64,000 nt of DNA from Epiperipatus broadwayi. Lineage: Eukaryota > Onychophora > Udeonychophora > Euonychophora > Peripatidae. The stretch is from positions 6,666,855 through 6,730,854 of the forward strand of contig JAQFVV010000049.1 in NCBI GenBank assembly GCA_028023455.1, written 5' to 3'. The notes beneath the pieces were generated by a model that saw only the letters and a list, made by a program, of their open reading frames with translations, was not told the origin of the DNA and ran no database searches. A program made the position numbers and the translations under genes. Positions 11,663 through 24,840 of the stretch are shown here, piece by piece (the stretch's first letter is position 1; each line of letters begins with the position of its first letter).

Positions 11663-13622
11663 AGTATACAATATGCCGTTACATTAATTTAAAATTATAA
11701 TAAAAACTTAAGTTCGTAAATAAAAATAAATTTATTAAAAACTAAAAGCTAAAATTAAAAAGAGTTGTTTAACGTATATAAATTTGCACAGATGGAAAAC
11801 TTTAAAAGTATTTTTTCTTTTTAAAATAAAAAAAAAAGGATTTGAACATACTTTTTTTATAAAAAAAAAAAAAAAAAAGTAAAGATAATATATTTTTTTA
11901 AAGTAACATAAATAAAAATGGAAACAGGTATTATTTAATTCCTGTAATCTCAAAATAAAAATGATTGTTCTTTTAATTAAACAAAAAGCAAACTAGCCCT
12001 CGGGACTCGTATATATTTTTAAAAAAATCAGATAGGAGATAGATAAAGAAACTAAAAATTGACCAATGAAAGCACCAAGCCACAGCATGGACCAAAAAAG
12101 AGACTCTAGGATTAGTGACGTCTTGCTCATTGGATCCGAAAATCTGCTGATAAGAGGCTAATAAAAATATAAAAGGCAAAATAATTGTTGTCTTAGATGC
12201 TGACTATTAATTTACAAGCAGACTATTAATATATCTATAAATCGTAGCTGTATTGCAGGCTCGATGATGTAGGAGCCTGCAGTAGATTTAATTTCTGGAC
12301 AACCAGCTGATTCCTCCAGAAGATGGTTCTTGACTAACTGAATGGCAAGTAGTGGCTCCATTTCAAAGGACAAACAGTCAACAAGAGTGATCACAAAAAT
12401 GGACAAACAGACTCCAGGAAATCTACCACTGAAAGTATGAACTTTTGTCATTATAGACTGTTTCAATATATCTTATATAAGCAAAATGAGTTAAACTTAA
12501 CTTTAAAGGAACTTATCTGACTTAAAGAAAATTTCTAAATCAATTTTATGTATAAATTAGCTAAATTAATAATCATTTCCATTTTTCTTTTTTTAATAAT
12601 TTCGTATTAATGAAATCAATTGAATGTATTTAAATTTAGTTTGGGTGTGGACGGCTATATAGATTCATTAAGTTTATTTTAGTTTAAGGGAGGATTAATC
12701 TTGGGTTAGTTGTTTCGCAGTTAAATTAGGCTAATGGATTGGATATATTGGTATAATTAGTAAATATAGTATGAAGATCCGCTACATGCAGGATCATCTT
12801 TACACCGCACTTGGGAAAAGTAATCCCACTCTTATCGCCCATCAAAAAAAGATGTATTCCCTGCTCCTTGGATCATCCCTTTAGCCTATGGAATGGTATG
12901 ATAAGTTGGCAAAAAGGACCGTAATCCCTTTCTATGGAATTTTCTGTTTATTTTATTGTTCTTCTTGCCAGACAGATGTAACATTCCTGTACTGGATGAG
13001 AGAATTTCTTCTATATAACCCTGTTGTTCAGATGTGTATTCCTGACAGTATGGTACTTTGCCATTGTATTCATGCTGCATTGAATACATAGATATATCAG
13101 ATAGATTGGCATTGGTTTGACTGCAAACATTTGGCCTAAGGTTAAATAAGGGCTATAGAATATTTTCTTTTTCGAATGAATCCATGTAGCGTATTTATAC
13201 TCAACATTATAAAACAAACTCTTATTAAAATCCATCTGTGCAAACTTATAAAATTTAAATTATTAAAGATAAAATAATAAATTTAAGATCATCTTTATTC
13301 CTCAATTTTTAAATATTTATATATGCATCAATAAATCTTTGGGTATGTTATTTCTGGCAGTAGCTTATTTATTTATTTTATTGAAATCTTTTTATTAGAA
13401 TGTTTCTTTTAAGCAAGTTTTATTACAAATCTCTGCATCTCCTTGAGGTAGTGGCATGGGCTGATGGTCGTAATAAAAATATATATGTAAAAATTAGATC
13501 TTAACAGTACTATCTGCCTACTATATAAATTTTCCAGGTTCCAATAGCCTGGTGGTGCCCTGTATGGCAGTTTACGGGAAGACATAAACTTCCAACTTCC
13601 TTGATCCTGACCATTATAATAC
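11663..13622. repeat. Unclassified interspersed repeat, copy B (~1.96 kb)
   Basis: Direct copy of the 9337-11160 repeat, offset by about 2.33-2.39 kb and perhaps 85% alike by eye. It keeps the inverted pair GCACAGATGGAAA (about 11786) and TCCATCTGTGCA (about 13230). It also keeps a terminal block (13507-13610) with CCTGGTGGTGCCCTGTATGG that copy A has lost. Both copies end at GACCATTATAAT. The frame at 12888-13091 is a shortened relative of the one at 10498-10758. A tail of SINE-like sequence follows at 13640. Confidence 0.6.
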
Positions 13623-13639
13623 ACCTATCACAATCTTCT

Positions 13640-13730
13640 TCACATGTATGTGGTCATGTATATCAGTTGCATAAGATAAATTGGTAGAGTAGCAAGCTTA
13701 AAAGTTTGAGTTCAAATCCCTTATATATAT
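13640..13730 (+). repeat. tRNA-derived SINE head
   Basis: Box-A-like TAAATTGGTAGAG (13677-13689) and box-B-like GAGTTCAAATCCC (13708-13720) are 18 bp apart. Both resemble a Pol III internal promoter, and the B box fits GGTTCRANTCC well. It is preceded by CATGTATGTGGTCATGTATA, as in the 4.3-5.2 kb repeats. It faces away from copy B and is the opposite orientation to the fragment at 9206-9332. Confidence 0.5.
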
Positions 13731-16700
13731 TTATTTATTAAGCAAATAAAACATACTTTTAAAGGTTATTGCATGGCAAAGACACTTATCAATAGAAGGT
13801 CAATAAATAAAAGTCACTATTCAAGCTTTTTACTTGTTGTGTGGTGTTAAGAGTGGTTTCCATCCTTATTTTACTCTGGAGTAATAGCTAGATCCTTATT
13901 TGTTGATTACTCTTAAATGTTTATCTACATTTTCTATGAGCTAAATTTCTAAAAACTAAATTTAAATTAGATTAGCATATGAAAAAAAATCAAATATTAC
14001 CCAAACTAGATTCAAACTCAGATCTTAAAAATCAGATGAGGAATAAGGAATTGGATAATATATCCCTATGACTTGAGTATTTTAAAACCAATATATATAT
14101 ATCAACTATTTTGTTCATAAATTTTGGTATAAATGATATTTATTATATTTTGCTAAGTTTATAGTAACTCTGTCATAATCTGTAAAAAAAACTTCTATTT
14201 TTTTCCAACACTTTTATACTGAGGGTGAAGAGACAAAATATACAGTAATTGAAAATAAGTTTTTCCTATCTTGATTGAAAACAAGTTATTGACACTTTTC
14301 ATTTCACTTTAATCATTTGAAGAGCAACTTTGTGAAATTTTATCAAAGTGTGTTATAATAAGCATTAATTACAAAAAAATACTAATTAAAACAGATAGTG
14401 AAATTTTATAATCACCAGTATATCTACTGTAACATAAAAACGCGCTTGTTTTACTTTCAAAATCAAAATTCATAAAATATTAATTACACTTTTTAACATG
14501 TTTAATTTATAATTAAAAAAAATTCAAAATTCAAAATTATTTAATCCTTAACTGTTATTCCAGTGTAACATAGAAAATATCTACAAAAATGTTTCTCTGT
14601 GCTTATTTTTCCTTTTCCTTTCAACTTTATATATATGTGTGCACACACAACTATGTTGCTGTAAGCCATGAGACACATAATAGTCTCAATATACTATAGT
14701 TTATTCTTATATATATAACAAATATATATTTTATAAATTGATTTAATCTATGTATAAATTGTGATTTATTATAGTTGTCATTTAAAAAATATAATTCAAG
14801 AATTTGTCATAGCATATTAGCATACATAGGACATAATGAAATAAGTAAGTTAAGTCTATAATAATCTTGGAAATGCAATTACTTTTTGTAAACAATATAA
14901 TAATTCACCAAAAATGTACAATTTGACCTGAAATAATTACAAGTATATATATACTCTAGTATGCAATAATGTGATTTTCAATTGTTTTTCCTCCTTTTTT
15001 GTAGTTTTATGATACAATGTTAAAAAGACAATTTAATGAATTTTATATGATATAGTTACATCTATACTGCATTAAAATTTAAGATGAAATAAATGTTTGT
15101 GTGCTTATTATTTAAATTTTTAATACTGTTAAATAAATTTTGTTATCGATTGCAAATGTATATTATTGCATGATTTGTGAAATTTAGTTGTTAGTAATAA
15201 TATCAGGCTCACAATTTAAAATTTTTAGATCATATCCAATCAAAATTTAAATTAATCTGTGTTGTGCTGCAGCTAGTCAATTTAGTGCTTAAATATTATA
15301 TAATCTCTTTTCTAAGTGACTGATATATTTTTTTGTTATTTCATTATTATCATGATGATTAATAAAGTTTTCTCTGAAAACAAACTTATCAAATGCATTA
15401 GCAGTTTAATTTTTTTTTTTAATTAAAAGTAGTTATAATTGTGCTTTTTATAATTTTTAGGTAAACTAAAATCTTTTTTTTTTTTTGGTTACTTCCATAA
15501 TCTGAACCTATCCAATCAATTACAAACTTTGGTTAAGTTTTATAAAATTATAATTATTGAAATGATTCTTTCTTGATTTAGAAATGTGACAATCCATGAT
15601 TTTATTTAGAGATTAAATATTGTTAATTGAATGCCTACACTTTACAAACTTCTGTTAACCAAATAAAATTTCTAAAATGGTCTCTATACTTTTATAATAA
15701 ATGAAATAGATTATATGTACATTTGTAAATATAAAAAAAATTAAAAAAATAAATATTTAGTAAATATGTATATATTAATAAGCCTAATTGCATTGAGTTA
15801 TCTCTTTTTTTTCTTTTAGCAGAGAGCTGATTTGCAATAGGAAGAAAAGATCAATTATTGAAATATGGAAAATGCACAATTTTGAAAAAGCTTTTAATTA
15901 GAAATTTGGAATTAATGGTGTTTTTTCCTGTAGCAATTTACAGATTATGACATTAAAAAATGGTTTTAAAATTTATATATATAATGTAATTTATTGCCTA
16001 CTATTTTTTTTAATTTTTATTTAACTGAATTATTATTAAATCTACATAAATAAATCCAGACTTTTTAGGACAATTTGAAAATAAATAAATTAGAAAAACA
16101 GAGTAAATAGCATAATAATAAATACAAAAAAGCTGATTTAATAATAATAAATATGCTTTAATTTTTTTTTCATAATCTCAGAAACTTTGATAGATCCATT
16201 TAGATACATTATCTGTTATTAACAGTTTGGCAAAAATCTATTTTTTTAACTTTTAGAAGTAAATATTTTAAAATATATGTGAATATTAATTTTAATTATA
16301 ATAACCAGATGTCAAGACCTATTGAAAAAAAAAAAAATTTAAAGGTTAAACTATATTTTCAACCAATTGAAATTTAATAAAACATGATCTAGTCCTATTG
16401 GGCATACTTAAAAGAATGCAAGTACGGCATTAGCTTTTATTTACAGTGTGAGTACAGAATAATAAGTTTATATGAAATCTATTTTCTACAACTTATTTTT
16501 TTATAATTTTAGTATAGTTTCAATTCTAAATATGTAGGTATCATTTTATTATCGATTTTTGAACTTTTAATAGAAATTAATCAAGTGAATCTTTATTGAC
16601 ATCTGAGGTTAAAGAAGTTAAACAAACCACCTATTAATAGCTCTCAAATTCATTGGTCCAATGTTTCAATGATTTTTTTAATAGTTTGATTATTTGAAGT

Positions 16701-19700
16701 TATGCTTTAAAAAAATGCATTAAATTTTGCAGTAATCATTATTTTATCCATCCCTAAGCATTTGTATAGTCTTCAGGCTAAAATGAAGCCTTTTGTTATT
16801 GAGAATTTACTTCTGTTTATGAATTGTTTTGTTTATTTGCAAAGTTAATATTTTATTTTTTATTCTAACTTTGTTTATTGAATTCATTTTTAGAATGCAA
16901 AATATTAAAAAAAAATATAACTCTAAATAAAAATAAATCTTATTTTATTTCAGTGATACAAACAAGAAAAACTATAAAAATAAAGTTTGAAACACAGACT
17001 AATGTGTTGACTTAATATATATTGTGTGAAAGATTAAAATAAATGTTTAAAAAATATCAATTTTTGATTCTCTTTAATGGAAAAAATAAAGATCTTTGTA
17101 GAACTAAATGTTACAATTGTACAATATTAAAATTGTAAATCTCATAGACTTTTTCTAGAAATAAATACCAAAGTAATCTGAAAATCTTTAATTATAAATT
17201 TATTATCAGCAAGCAAATAAATAAAAATAATTTTTTTAATTAAATATAAAAAAATTATACTGAAAAAAAAAAACATCATATGATTTTTTAGATTACTTTC
17301 AACATCTGTATTAAGTATAGTAATTCATTTTATTTTCTTTATTTCAGAACTAATTCTTTTTGTTAAATTCAATAGCCATAAATTTATATATAAATATAAC
17401 ATTATCATCTATTGACAAACCAAACATTCAAAAGGTCACTCTGGTATACATGATTGCTTCTAATATAGGTTTAACTAACCCAAGAACTCAAGAATTTCTT
17501 ATATATATTTCACATAATTGAAATATCTCTCCTAGTTTTGAAAGTTTCTGAAAAAAAATTTTTTTTGCTTTGTTTTAATTTAGATATAGAATTTATCGTG
17601 AACTTACTCCTAATAAATATCGGATAAAATAATAAATAATTTACTTTGATTTATAAAACAAAGTACAAACTTTTTAATATTTCCAATTTAATTACAGCTT
17701 ACTAAAAGATTTACTATATAAATAATTATTAAACCTCCGAAACAATGCATCAATGGTTATTTTTACTTCTACATTAAATATAAAAGTAAATCTATAGCAT
17801 TTTAATTAGACACCAGTAATTTTACTTATCACAAATTGTAATATAAAACATTTTAAATTACTTTTTAGAATGAATATTGTTTTCATTTTATCAATTCACA
17901 ATATATGTATGAATATAAAAAATTAAAAAATATAAAAATAAAAGATAAATGGATTTTCTTAAAACAAAAAAGACAGAAGAAAAACAAAAAGTTAGAAAAA
18001 TATATATAAAAATGAAGTATTTTTTTAATATTTTGTATAGCAATTAATATTTTTAAAAATTATATACTAATAAATATTACTGGTTACATTTAATCATTAC
18101 AAACTAAATAAATATAATTTATTAAGTAATATTATATATTTAATTTGAAATTTTTAAAACCAGATCCTTTAACTATAATATATATAATTTACTTTTAAAT
18201 ATGTAATCATATTTACATAAAATATGTAATCATATTTACATTCCTATTTATTCAATTTTCATATTTATTTAATAAAACTGAAATATACAGTATATTCTTT
18301 TTAAAAAAATATTATGAATAGATTGTATTCAATATTTAAAAATATAATATATTGTAATTTTTTAAAATTTTTATTATGTTTACCTAAACATTAAAATTAT
18401 TAAGATAATAGAAACAAATATCCTGCTTAATATATTCATTCATATTAATATTATATAATTAATAAAAGCTGGAGTAAATATTTATTCATTTAAATAAATA
18501 TTTGTATTATTAAATTAAATATTATAGTTACAACTTTGTTTTAAAAAATAGCTTCTTTTTTTTTTTTTTAGTAAAAAAATTAAAAACAATAAAATTAGCA
18601 GTGTAATTATTCTAAAAGTATATCATTGATAATAAATAAAACCATAGATTTATTGGCACTTTATATGTCGTATTTTCTATTTGAATATGCACATTTCCCA
18701 ATATATATATATGCATTAAGAGCAGTAATTTATTCCAAAGTTTCTGCTTCAAAATTATTTATTAAAACCTTAAGTAATAACAAAATGGTTTATTGCTTAG
18801 AAATTCATAAAATTTTAACCATTAGATATGTCAGGGCAGAGCTATATTTAATGGATCTTAAATTCCAGAATCTGTCACTTCATTATTACATAATGATGGA
18901 TGAATAGATAATCATGTTGCATTCAAATCTAAAACTAAGGTATGATGTTTAATTAAGCTTATAATAGATGGCTTTGCAATAGAATAATATTATATATTAC
19001 TGTTCCTAATTTTGATGTCAAAAGAAAATCAAGTTATTCTTTGTTTACTATGATATCAATGTATTAATAACTGAAATCATTCATTTTATTACTAGTGTCT
19101 TTTATAGTAACCAGTTATTATTTTAAATTTTACAAGTGAATAAGGTGTTTAAAGTTTATTGGATATAATAATTTATGCCAAATGAAGCATCAATGACAAT
19201 TCAATTATCTATTTTAAGTTGGAGTAACTAGTAGACCTTGTTTTCATACCCCAATCTGGCTTTAACTCCTTACTAAGTATGTATTAAATGGTTTGATATA
19301 AAATCTGTTACTCTGTATATTTGATTGCCCATTCATTACCAAATTTATAATAGATGGTTCTGGAGGAGAAACTTGAATAGATTATTGCTCTTAATACTGC
19401 AAATAAAAAATGGAAGCTGGTAGTTTGCATCTTAACTGAACTCAGATATGCTTTATGTCAGTTATCTTTAAAAGCCTTGAATAATGTTATATCAAATGCA
19501 TTCATATTTTTAAAATATTTTTTCACTCAAAAATTTTCATTTGTATAAGATTTCCAATAAATATTATGTTATATATAAATAAATTAAAAGTGGTGTCTTT
19601 TTTAAAATTATGCTGCATTTTTCCATAGCAATTAATTCAGATTTCATCATTATATCTAATGACCAGATAGTAGGCCAAATTTGTTGGAATATTTCTATCA

Positions 19701-19715
19701 TCTCTCATTAAATGT
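13731..19715. other. Long AT-rich stretch, no gene seen
   Basis: Extremely AT-rich, with many poly-A/T runs and TA repeats. The one moderately long plus-strand frame (18626-18907) has no recognisable content and no neighbouring exon-like signals, so I treat it as chance. No inverted repeat or tRNA-like segment stood out. Confidence 0.55.
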
Positions 19716-20165
19716 TGACTGTCTAGAAAATTTTAAACTATATTAAACTTTTCAAACACAAATAATTTTGTTAGTAATAACACCCAATTAGACAACACAT
19801 TAGTAATTACATGACATTTCAAATAGCATTATTTTTCACTCTTATTCAGGTGTTGCTAGCTTGATGAATGACAATATTGGCATAGGAGTTAAACTTATTC
19901 CTTTAGATTTTTTAATATCAAACTTTAAGGCAATGTTCAATTTGTTAGACCATTGTCTTAAGATTTGACATTCAAGAATCTAAAGACATAAGCTTGACTC
20001 CTATGTTAATATTTTTACTGATAAGGCCAAAAACATCTGAAGGAGTGTGGAGAATAATTTTATTCAAAATAGTGTGTAATTATTAACTGGTGTTGTTTAT
20101 TTGGGTGTTATTACTAACAAGTTGTTTGTAGTTTAAAAGTTTAAATAAAGTGTAAAATTTTCTAC
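19716..20165. repeat. Head-to-head pair of SINE copies forming an imperfect palindrome
   Basis: Two copies of one SINE family meet head to head near 19938. The plus copy (19940-20165) carries CTTAAGATT, AATCTAAAGACATAAGC, GACTCCTATGTTAATATT, ACATCTGAAGGAGTGTGGAG and a tail with GGGTGTTATTACTAACAAG. The minus copy (19716-19938) carries the same order reversed (GTTGCTAGC, GGCATAGGAGTTAAA, AATAACACCCAATTAGACAA). The family matches the better preserved SINE at 46849-47090. Box A seems lost in both. Any read-through transcript would fold into a long hairpin. Confidence 0.6.
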
Positions 20166-21178
20166 TTAATTTGATAACTTAAAGGTTGATTGTTAATATT
20201 CAACATTTAATAATCAATGATGAAAATAGTCCATCATATTATCACATTAATATATCATCATCACAAACTTTCAGGCCAATAATAGGCTAAATAGATTCTT
20301 AGACTGTTTTTTTATTGTTGGTCATTTTATTATATAGAACTATCTACATTAAAGCCATCTCTCAATCATCTTTATTTATACAATGCTATTTAAGATAATT
20401 CTTGTAAGTCTCAAGCAAACTTAAGGCATTATTTTGAATAACATATTATAAATGTATGATGCATTACATAATTTGGTGCAGAGATAGAGTATTTGAATCA
20501 TGAGTTCAAGATCCAAGGATTGTGGTTAACTTTGCTTTTAAGTTCTTAAAGATTAAAATTCTAGATATACTTCAAACAGACAGAAGTTTATTCTAGTATG
20601 ACCAACAGTTAAAAAATATTTAATACTGTTAACAGATATCCACTGATTACTCATATTTGAGTGATGCAAAAGTATAGTGATTTTCAAACAAAAATTCTAT
20701 GTAAACTAAAGAAATTTGTTATTATTTTGTAGCTTATCTTTATGACAAAAGATTAAGATGGGTCACTTAATTCATGACCAGATTTCTTACTGATTCAATG
20801 ACAAATATAAATAGTAAAATTGACAAATCCCAGGGTAATAGTTAAAATGCTTTGTTTAGTTTACTGTACTTGTGAAATCAAAAGTGATATTCCTGTTGAT
20901 TCATAATTAAAAAAAGTAATAGAATAAGCACAACTCCATGATGGGATTAAAATGTCACACTGAATTTTGAATATTACTTGACCTTCCAAGTAATCAACTG
21001 TATGATTATTTTTTTATTAACTTGAAAAGTGTATTAGAATTTAAAAAATGGCTAGTAAATGAAGTGTACTCTTTCTGCTAAAAAAATTAATAACTGGAAG
21101 CTAATATGAAGACATATATATATACAAGCTAACATGAAGATGATATATATATGTTGATATGAAGACTTTCATGGGTTG
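20166..21178. other. AT-rich DNA, possible tRNA-like scrap
   Basis: No gene. Near 20475-20520 a GAGTTCAAGATCC piece resembles a Pol III B box, with GATAGAGTA upstream. It is probably another SINE scrap but too short to assign. Confidence 0.4.
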
Positions 21179-21350
21179 CATATATATAAGACATATTTTG
21201 TGGGTTCATCCGTGTTAAAATATTTTAAATATGACGTTTCGACTTGGTCACACAAGTCACCCAGTGGATGACTTGTGTGACTAAGTCGAAATGTCATATT
21301 TAAAATATTTTAACACAGGTTGAACCCACAAAATATGTCTTATATATATA
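21179..21350. repeat. 172-bp hairpin element
   Basis: The left arm runs from ATATATAAGACATATTTTGT through TGGGTTCATCCGTGTTAAAA and GACGTTTCGACTTGGTCACA. The right arm is its near-perfect complement, ending ACCCACAAAATATGTCTTAT. The loop is only about 7 nt (CCAGTGG). TA repeats flank both sides. The tip sequence GATGAC..TGTGTGAC..AGTCGAAATG resembles a hammerhead at first sight but lacks a usable CUGANGA core. It shares the GTGTGAC motif arrangement with the hairpin at 48511-48670. Confidence 0.8.
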
Positions 21351-22032
21351 TTGTATCAGTCACTAGAGGTGAGCAATGATCAGATATCTCAAATTCAGGC
21401 TAAGTAAATTTATATATGATAATAAGGACAAAATGTGTTCTAACATTTAATTATAACTCTTCTATTAAGATAAGCATGTGTCTTTAAATAAATATATTTT
21501 GAAATCAAAGGACATTTTATGGATTCCAAAACATATAAAATAAATAAATAAAATGCAAGTTTTTTTAATGTTTCATGGTAAATATATTACAAATATCCTA
21601 GCAACTCTAGCATGTAATCGGAAAAGTTAATGATGATAATAAGTGATAATCTTATAACTTAAAGAAAACATATGAAAAACAAATTTAATTTTAAAAATCA
21701 TATACTTTTATTTACAGTTAAGTCATATCATAATATTAATAAAGTAATAAGTTTATTTTTTTATATAGTAAAGTTATTATAATTTACAAGTTCAGTATTA
21801 ATCAATCTGCTTAAAATCTAAGTAATATTTTCTATGGCCTAAAAAGAAATATCTTAACAAGGGTGTTTAAATATAAAAATTAAAATTATTTAATAGTATA
21901 ATAAAGAAAATAATTTGGAGATAATTGATATGTATGTGTCACAGGTAAAAGATTTTTTAATCATTGATATCTATTTCTGAAATGTATTTAACTTGCCTAT
22001 TTCTAATATATGTAAAACTCCTAAGAAAATTA
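21351..22032. other. AT-rich DNA, nothing recognised
   Basis: No coding or structural signal of note was seen. Confidence 0.5.
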
Positions 22033-22133
22033 TGAGTGAATGTTGAATGTATAGAAAATTTTAAACTTTATTTAAACTTTCCAAATACAAACAACTTGTT
22101 AATAATAACACACAAATAGACAACTTAAACTAA
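22033..22133 (-). repeat. SINE tail fragment
   Basis: AAACAACTTGTTAATAATAA followed by CACACAAATAGACAACTT, with a GAAAATTTTAAACTTTATTT piece before it, matches the tail of the SINE pair at 19716-20165 in minus orientation. No head is present. The plus-strand reading frame that follows (22140-22436) has no recognisable content. Confidence 0.45.
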
Positions 22134-24780
22134 TAAACAATGACTTATTCCCTGAAATGGCTAATGGCAAAATATCACTATGACAAATGTATACATTTTT
22201 TCATAAATATACATAATAAGAGGCATTTATCATTTATTAAAAAAAATCCATTGGCATATTATTATGATAAGCAAAAGAACAAGTATCTAAAATATACACA
22301 TGCATATTTAAGTTTATTAATATTCTATTTCAATGAGACATTTATCTACAACATAACAAACACAAAAGAAACTGGTTCACCTTCAACAATGCATTTAGAA
22401 GGACTTTATATGAATAATAATAATATTAGATTTTAATAGTCTACATTGCTCTTATTAAATAATAAATTTATAGGCATACCAAGTTAAATTATTCACAACA
22501 AATATATGTATTGAGTGCCCACATGTGTTAGAAGAAAATTATATTTACCTCTGTCATTTAAACAAAAAAATTTTGAGAGAGCTAAAAATATATATAAACA
22601 ACAAAATTATAATAATAATATCAATAACAATATTTTTTTAATATTATAAAGTCTTAAGTGAAGGATTAGAAGGGAAGTGATGAATATTACAAAAAAAGTT
22701 ATACTAAGATGAAATCTAACTGTTCTTAAAACAAACAGTATATTGTCAATGAATGCTTGTTAAAAGATAATTGTGCTTAAGTGTGAAGAGTTTACAATTC
22801 TTAGAAATGTTTACAGAATGTGAATTAATTTAAATATTGGTATTTTTCCTCCTGACGTTTATGCATTACGGATTTTCTGGCAATTTGATTTAAAGAGACA
22901 AATTTCTTTATTTTCTTTTTTATTAGATATATATTTTTTATCATTATCATTATGTCATGATGGGATTTCAGCAAGTTAGGCAAGTGAAAGACGGCTTGCA
23001 AGCCTCCACTATCTTATTTTTTAGCAAGTCATCTTGATTATAGATTTTATCATTCTATTTATGATTCTTAAATTCTCAGGTAACAAAATCAATTTATCTG
23101 CCTTAAAAGTTCAATAAGAAGTAAGTAATGTTCTCTTTTAAGAATAAACAACCCCCTCTGTAAAATCTCCTTTTGATGTCAAAATTTTCATGGTATCCTT
23201 CAAAAACTTGTCTTTTAGAAACCATGCAATGTAAAATCTATTGTTATATCCAGATATCCATAAACACATCCTTTACATGTTTTGGAACACCATTGTATTC
23301 AAATAATAAAAAAAAAATTACAATGAATAATATAAATAAAAAGAATAAATAAAATAAATATTTTTTATATAAACTTATTAAATTTAAAAAAAAAAATCTC
23401 CCTTATTCCATAATACAAATATACATGCACACATATTCCATTACTTAGGTTGTGACTATAATAACTATCAATAATGATTTAATTGCTTATTTCATTTTTT
23501 TAATATACTTAGAACAACATTAGGCACTTAAATGCAATAAAAAAATGTTAACTCTATCCATTTTTTTAAACAAATAAATAAAAAAACTTCAAATAGGAAA
23601 AAAAAATACATGTGAAAATAAAATTGACATAATAGTTCATTTTTAAAATTAGATATATGATGGAAACTATATACAATTAGTAAAGTTTTTTTTAATAATA
23701 TAATTATTTTTATAATATAATATAATTTTAATTATATAATTATCATGAACCAAATAATGAAATGAGATATTATAAAAAAAGTGTGCTTCATCATTTAACA
23801 ATTCTTCTTATCCTTTGTCAATATCTCCATGTAATCAACTGAAGACCAGATTTAATGGACTTTGTACTCAGATTATATAATATTAAAAAATATGAAGATG
23901 GAATATATATTGTAACCTTACAGATACTTCTGTAAATTGTCTATTATAAATTAAAAACTTTAAAAATTCTATTGATTTTATTTTTTATAGTTAAGCAAAT
24001 ATTTTCATTGCTGCTATTTGTTATATAGCATTAAAATGTAATCAATATCAAGTGAAAAAGTCTCTCATATTAACACTCAAGAAAAAAATATAACTTTATA
24101 AAGCATTTTAAGATGGCTTCTCAAGCAGATTTATGATCAATGCTTATATTTTTGCCATCATTTTTATCAAGGAATGAAGCTATCAAATTGTACAATAAAC
24201 AGAAGTACTCATATACATAAAACAAATAATTTAATATAGAAATATACAATAAAGTTATAAATCTGATATTACAACATAAAAATGTTTTAAATGAAATTAA
24301 TTATATCTAAAATTACACTTTAACTTAAGGAATGCAACAAACAGATCTTACATTTTATATTTTGTATATATATGTATGTGTGGGTGTGTGGAAGTTTATT
24401 GTTTAAAATTAGATTTAGTAAAATTAGTTTGAATTGATTTAGCTTAGAATATTTATTAAATAATATCATTTAATAAAACATCAATTTAGAATAATTTGAA
24501 ATAAATATTTGAAAACTTTATAATTTATTTATTTTAAATAAATATTTGTAATATTACTTTAAAAACCAAAAGTAAAATGAAGCAATTAAAAAATTTAAAA
24601 TTATTATTTACTTTCTCATGACTTTTAAATGGCATTTAAAAAGTTTTATCACATTGATTCAAAAATCATAGCATCAATAGTCTGCATATAATATAACCTT
24701 GGCAACCCCTTTAAAAGGTTTTCGGAAAAACCAATACACCCCAATGCATAATAAGAAATCTTTTGTTTTCCAAACATCAG
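22134..24780. other. AT-rich DNA, no gene seen
   Basis: Mostly AT-rich and simple sequence. A GC-richer patch at about 24695-24770 (ACCCCTTTAAAAGGTTTTCG, then CAATACACCCCAATGC) precedes the 5S-like segment and may belong to the same element. Confidence 0.5.
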
Positions 24781-24840
24781 GTGATAACGGGCATAAAAGC
24801 TGAAATTTGAAGTCAGAAGCTAAGCAGGTTAAAATTTTTA
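24781..24840 (+). repeat. 5S rRNA-like relic (possible 5S-derived SINE)
   Basis: CAGAAGCTAAGCAGGTT at about 24813 closely matches the 5S rRNA internal promoter box A (GGAAGCTAAGCAGGGTC). AACGGGCATAAAAGC upstream is where the 5S 5' half would be. Downstream 5S promoter elements are not recognisable. It could be a decayed 5S pseudogene or the head of a SINE3-type element, and chance similarity is not excluded. Confidence 0.35.

Noticed and set aside
18626-18907. 93-residue plus-strand protein
   Set aside because: AT-driven composition (Ile, Tyr, Leu, Lys), no known motif and no supporting repeat or exon signal.
21262-21295. Hammerhead-like sequence in the 21.2-kb hairpin
   Set aside because: GAAAT and a possible stem II are present, but the stem needs the GA of the supposed CUGANGA, and the preceding bases (AGTGGAT) do not fit the core. 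The same problem applies on the other strand.
22140-22436. 98-residue plus-strand protein
   Set aside because: Low-complexity, Asn/Tyr/Lys-rich translation of AT-rich DNA next to a SINE tail. No domain.
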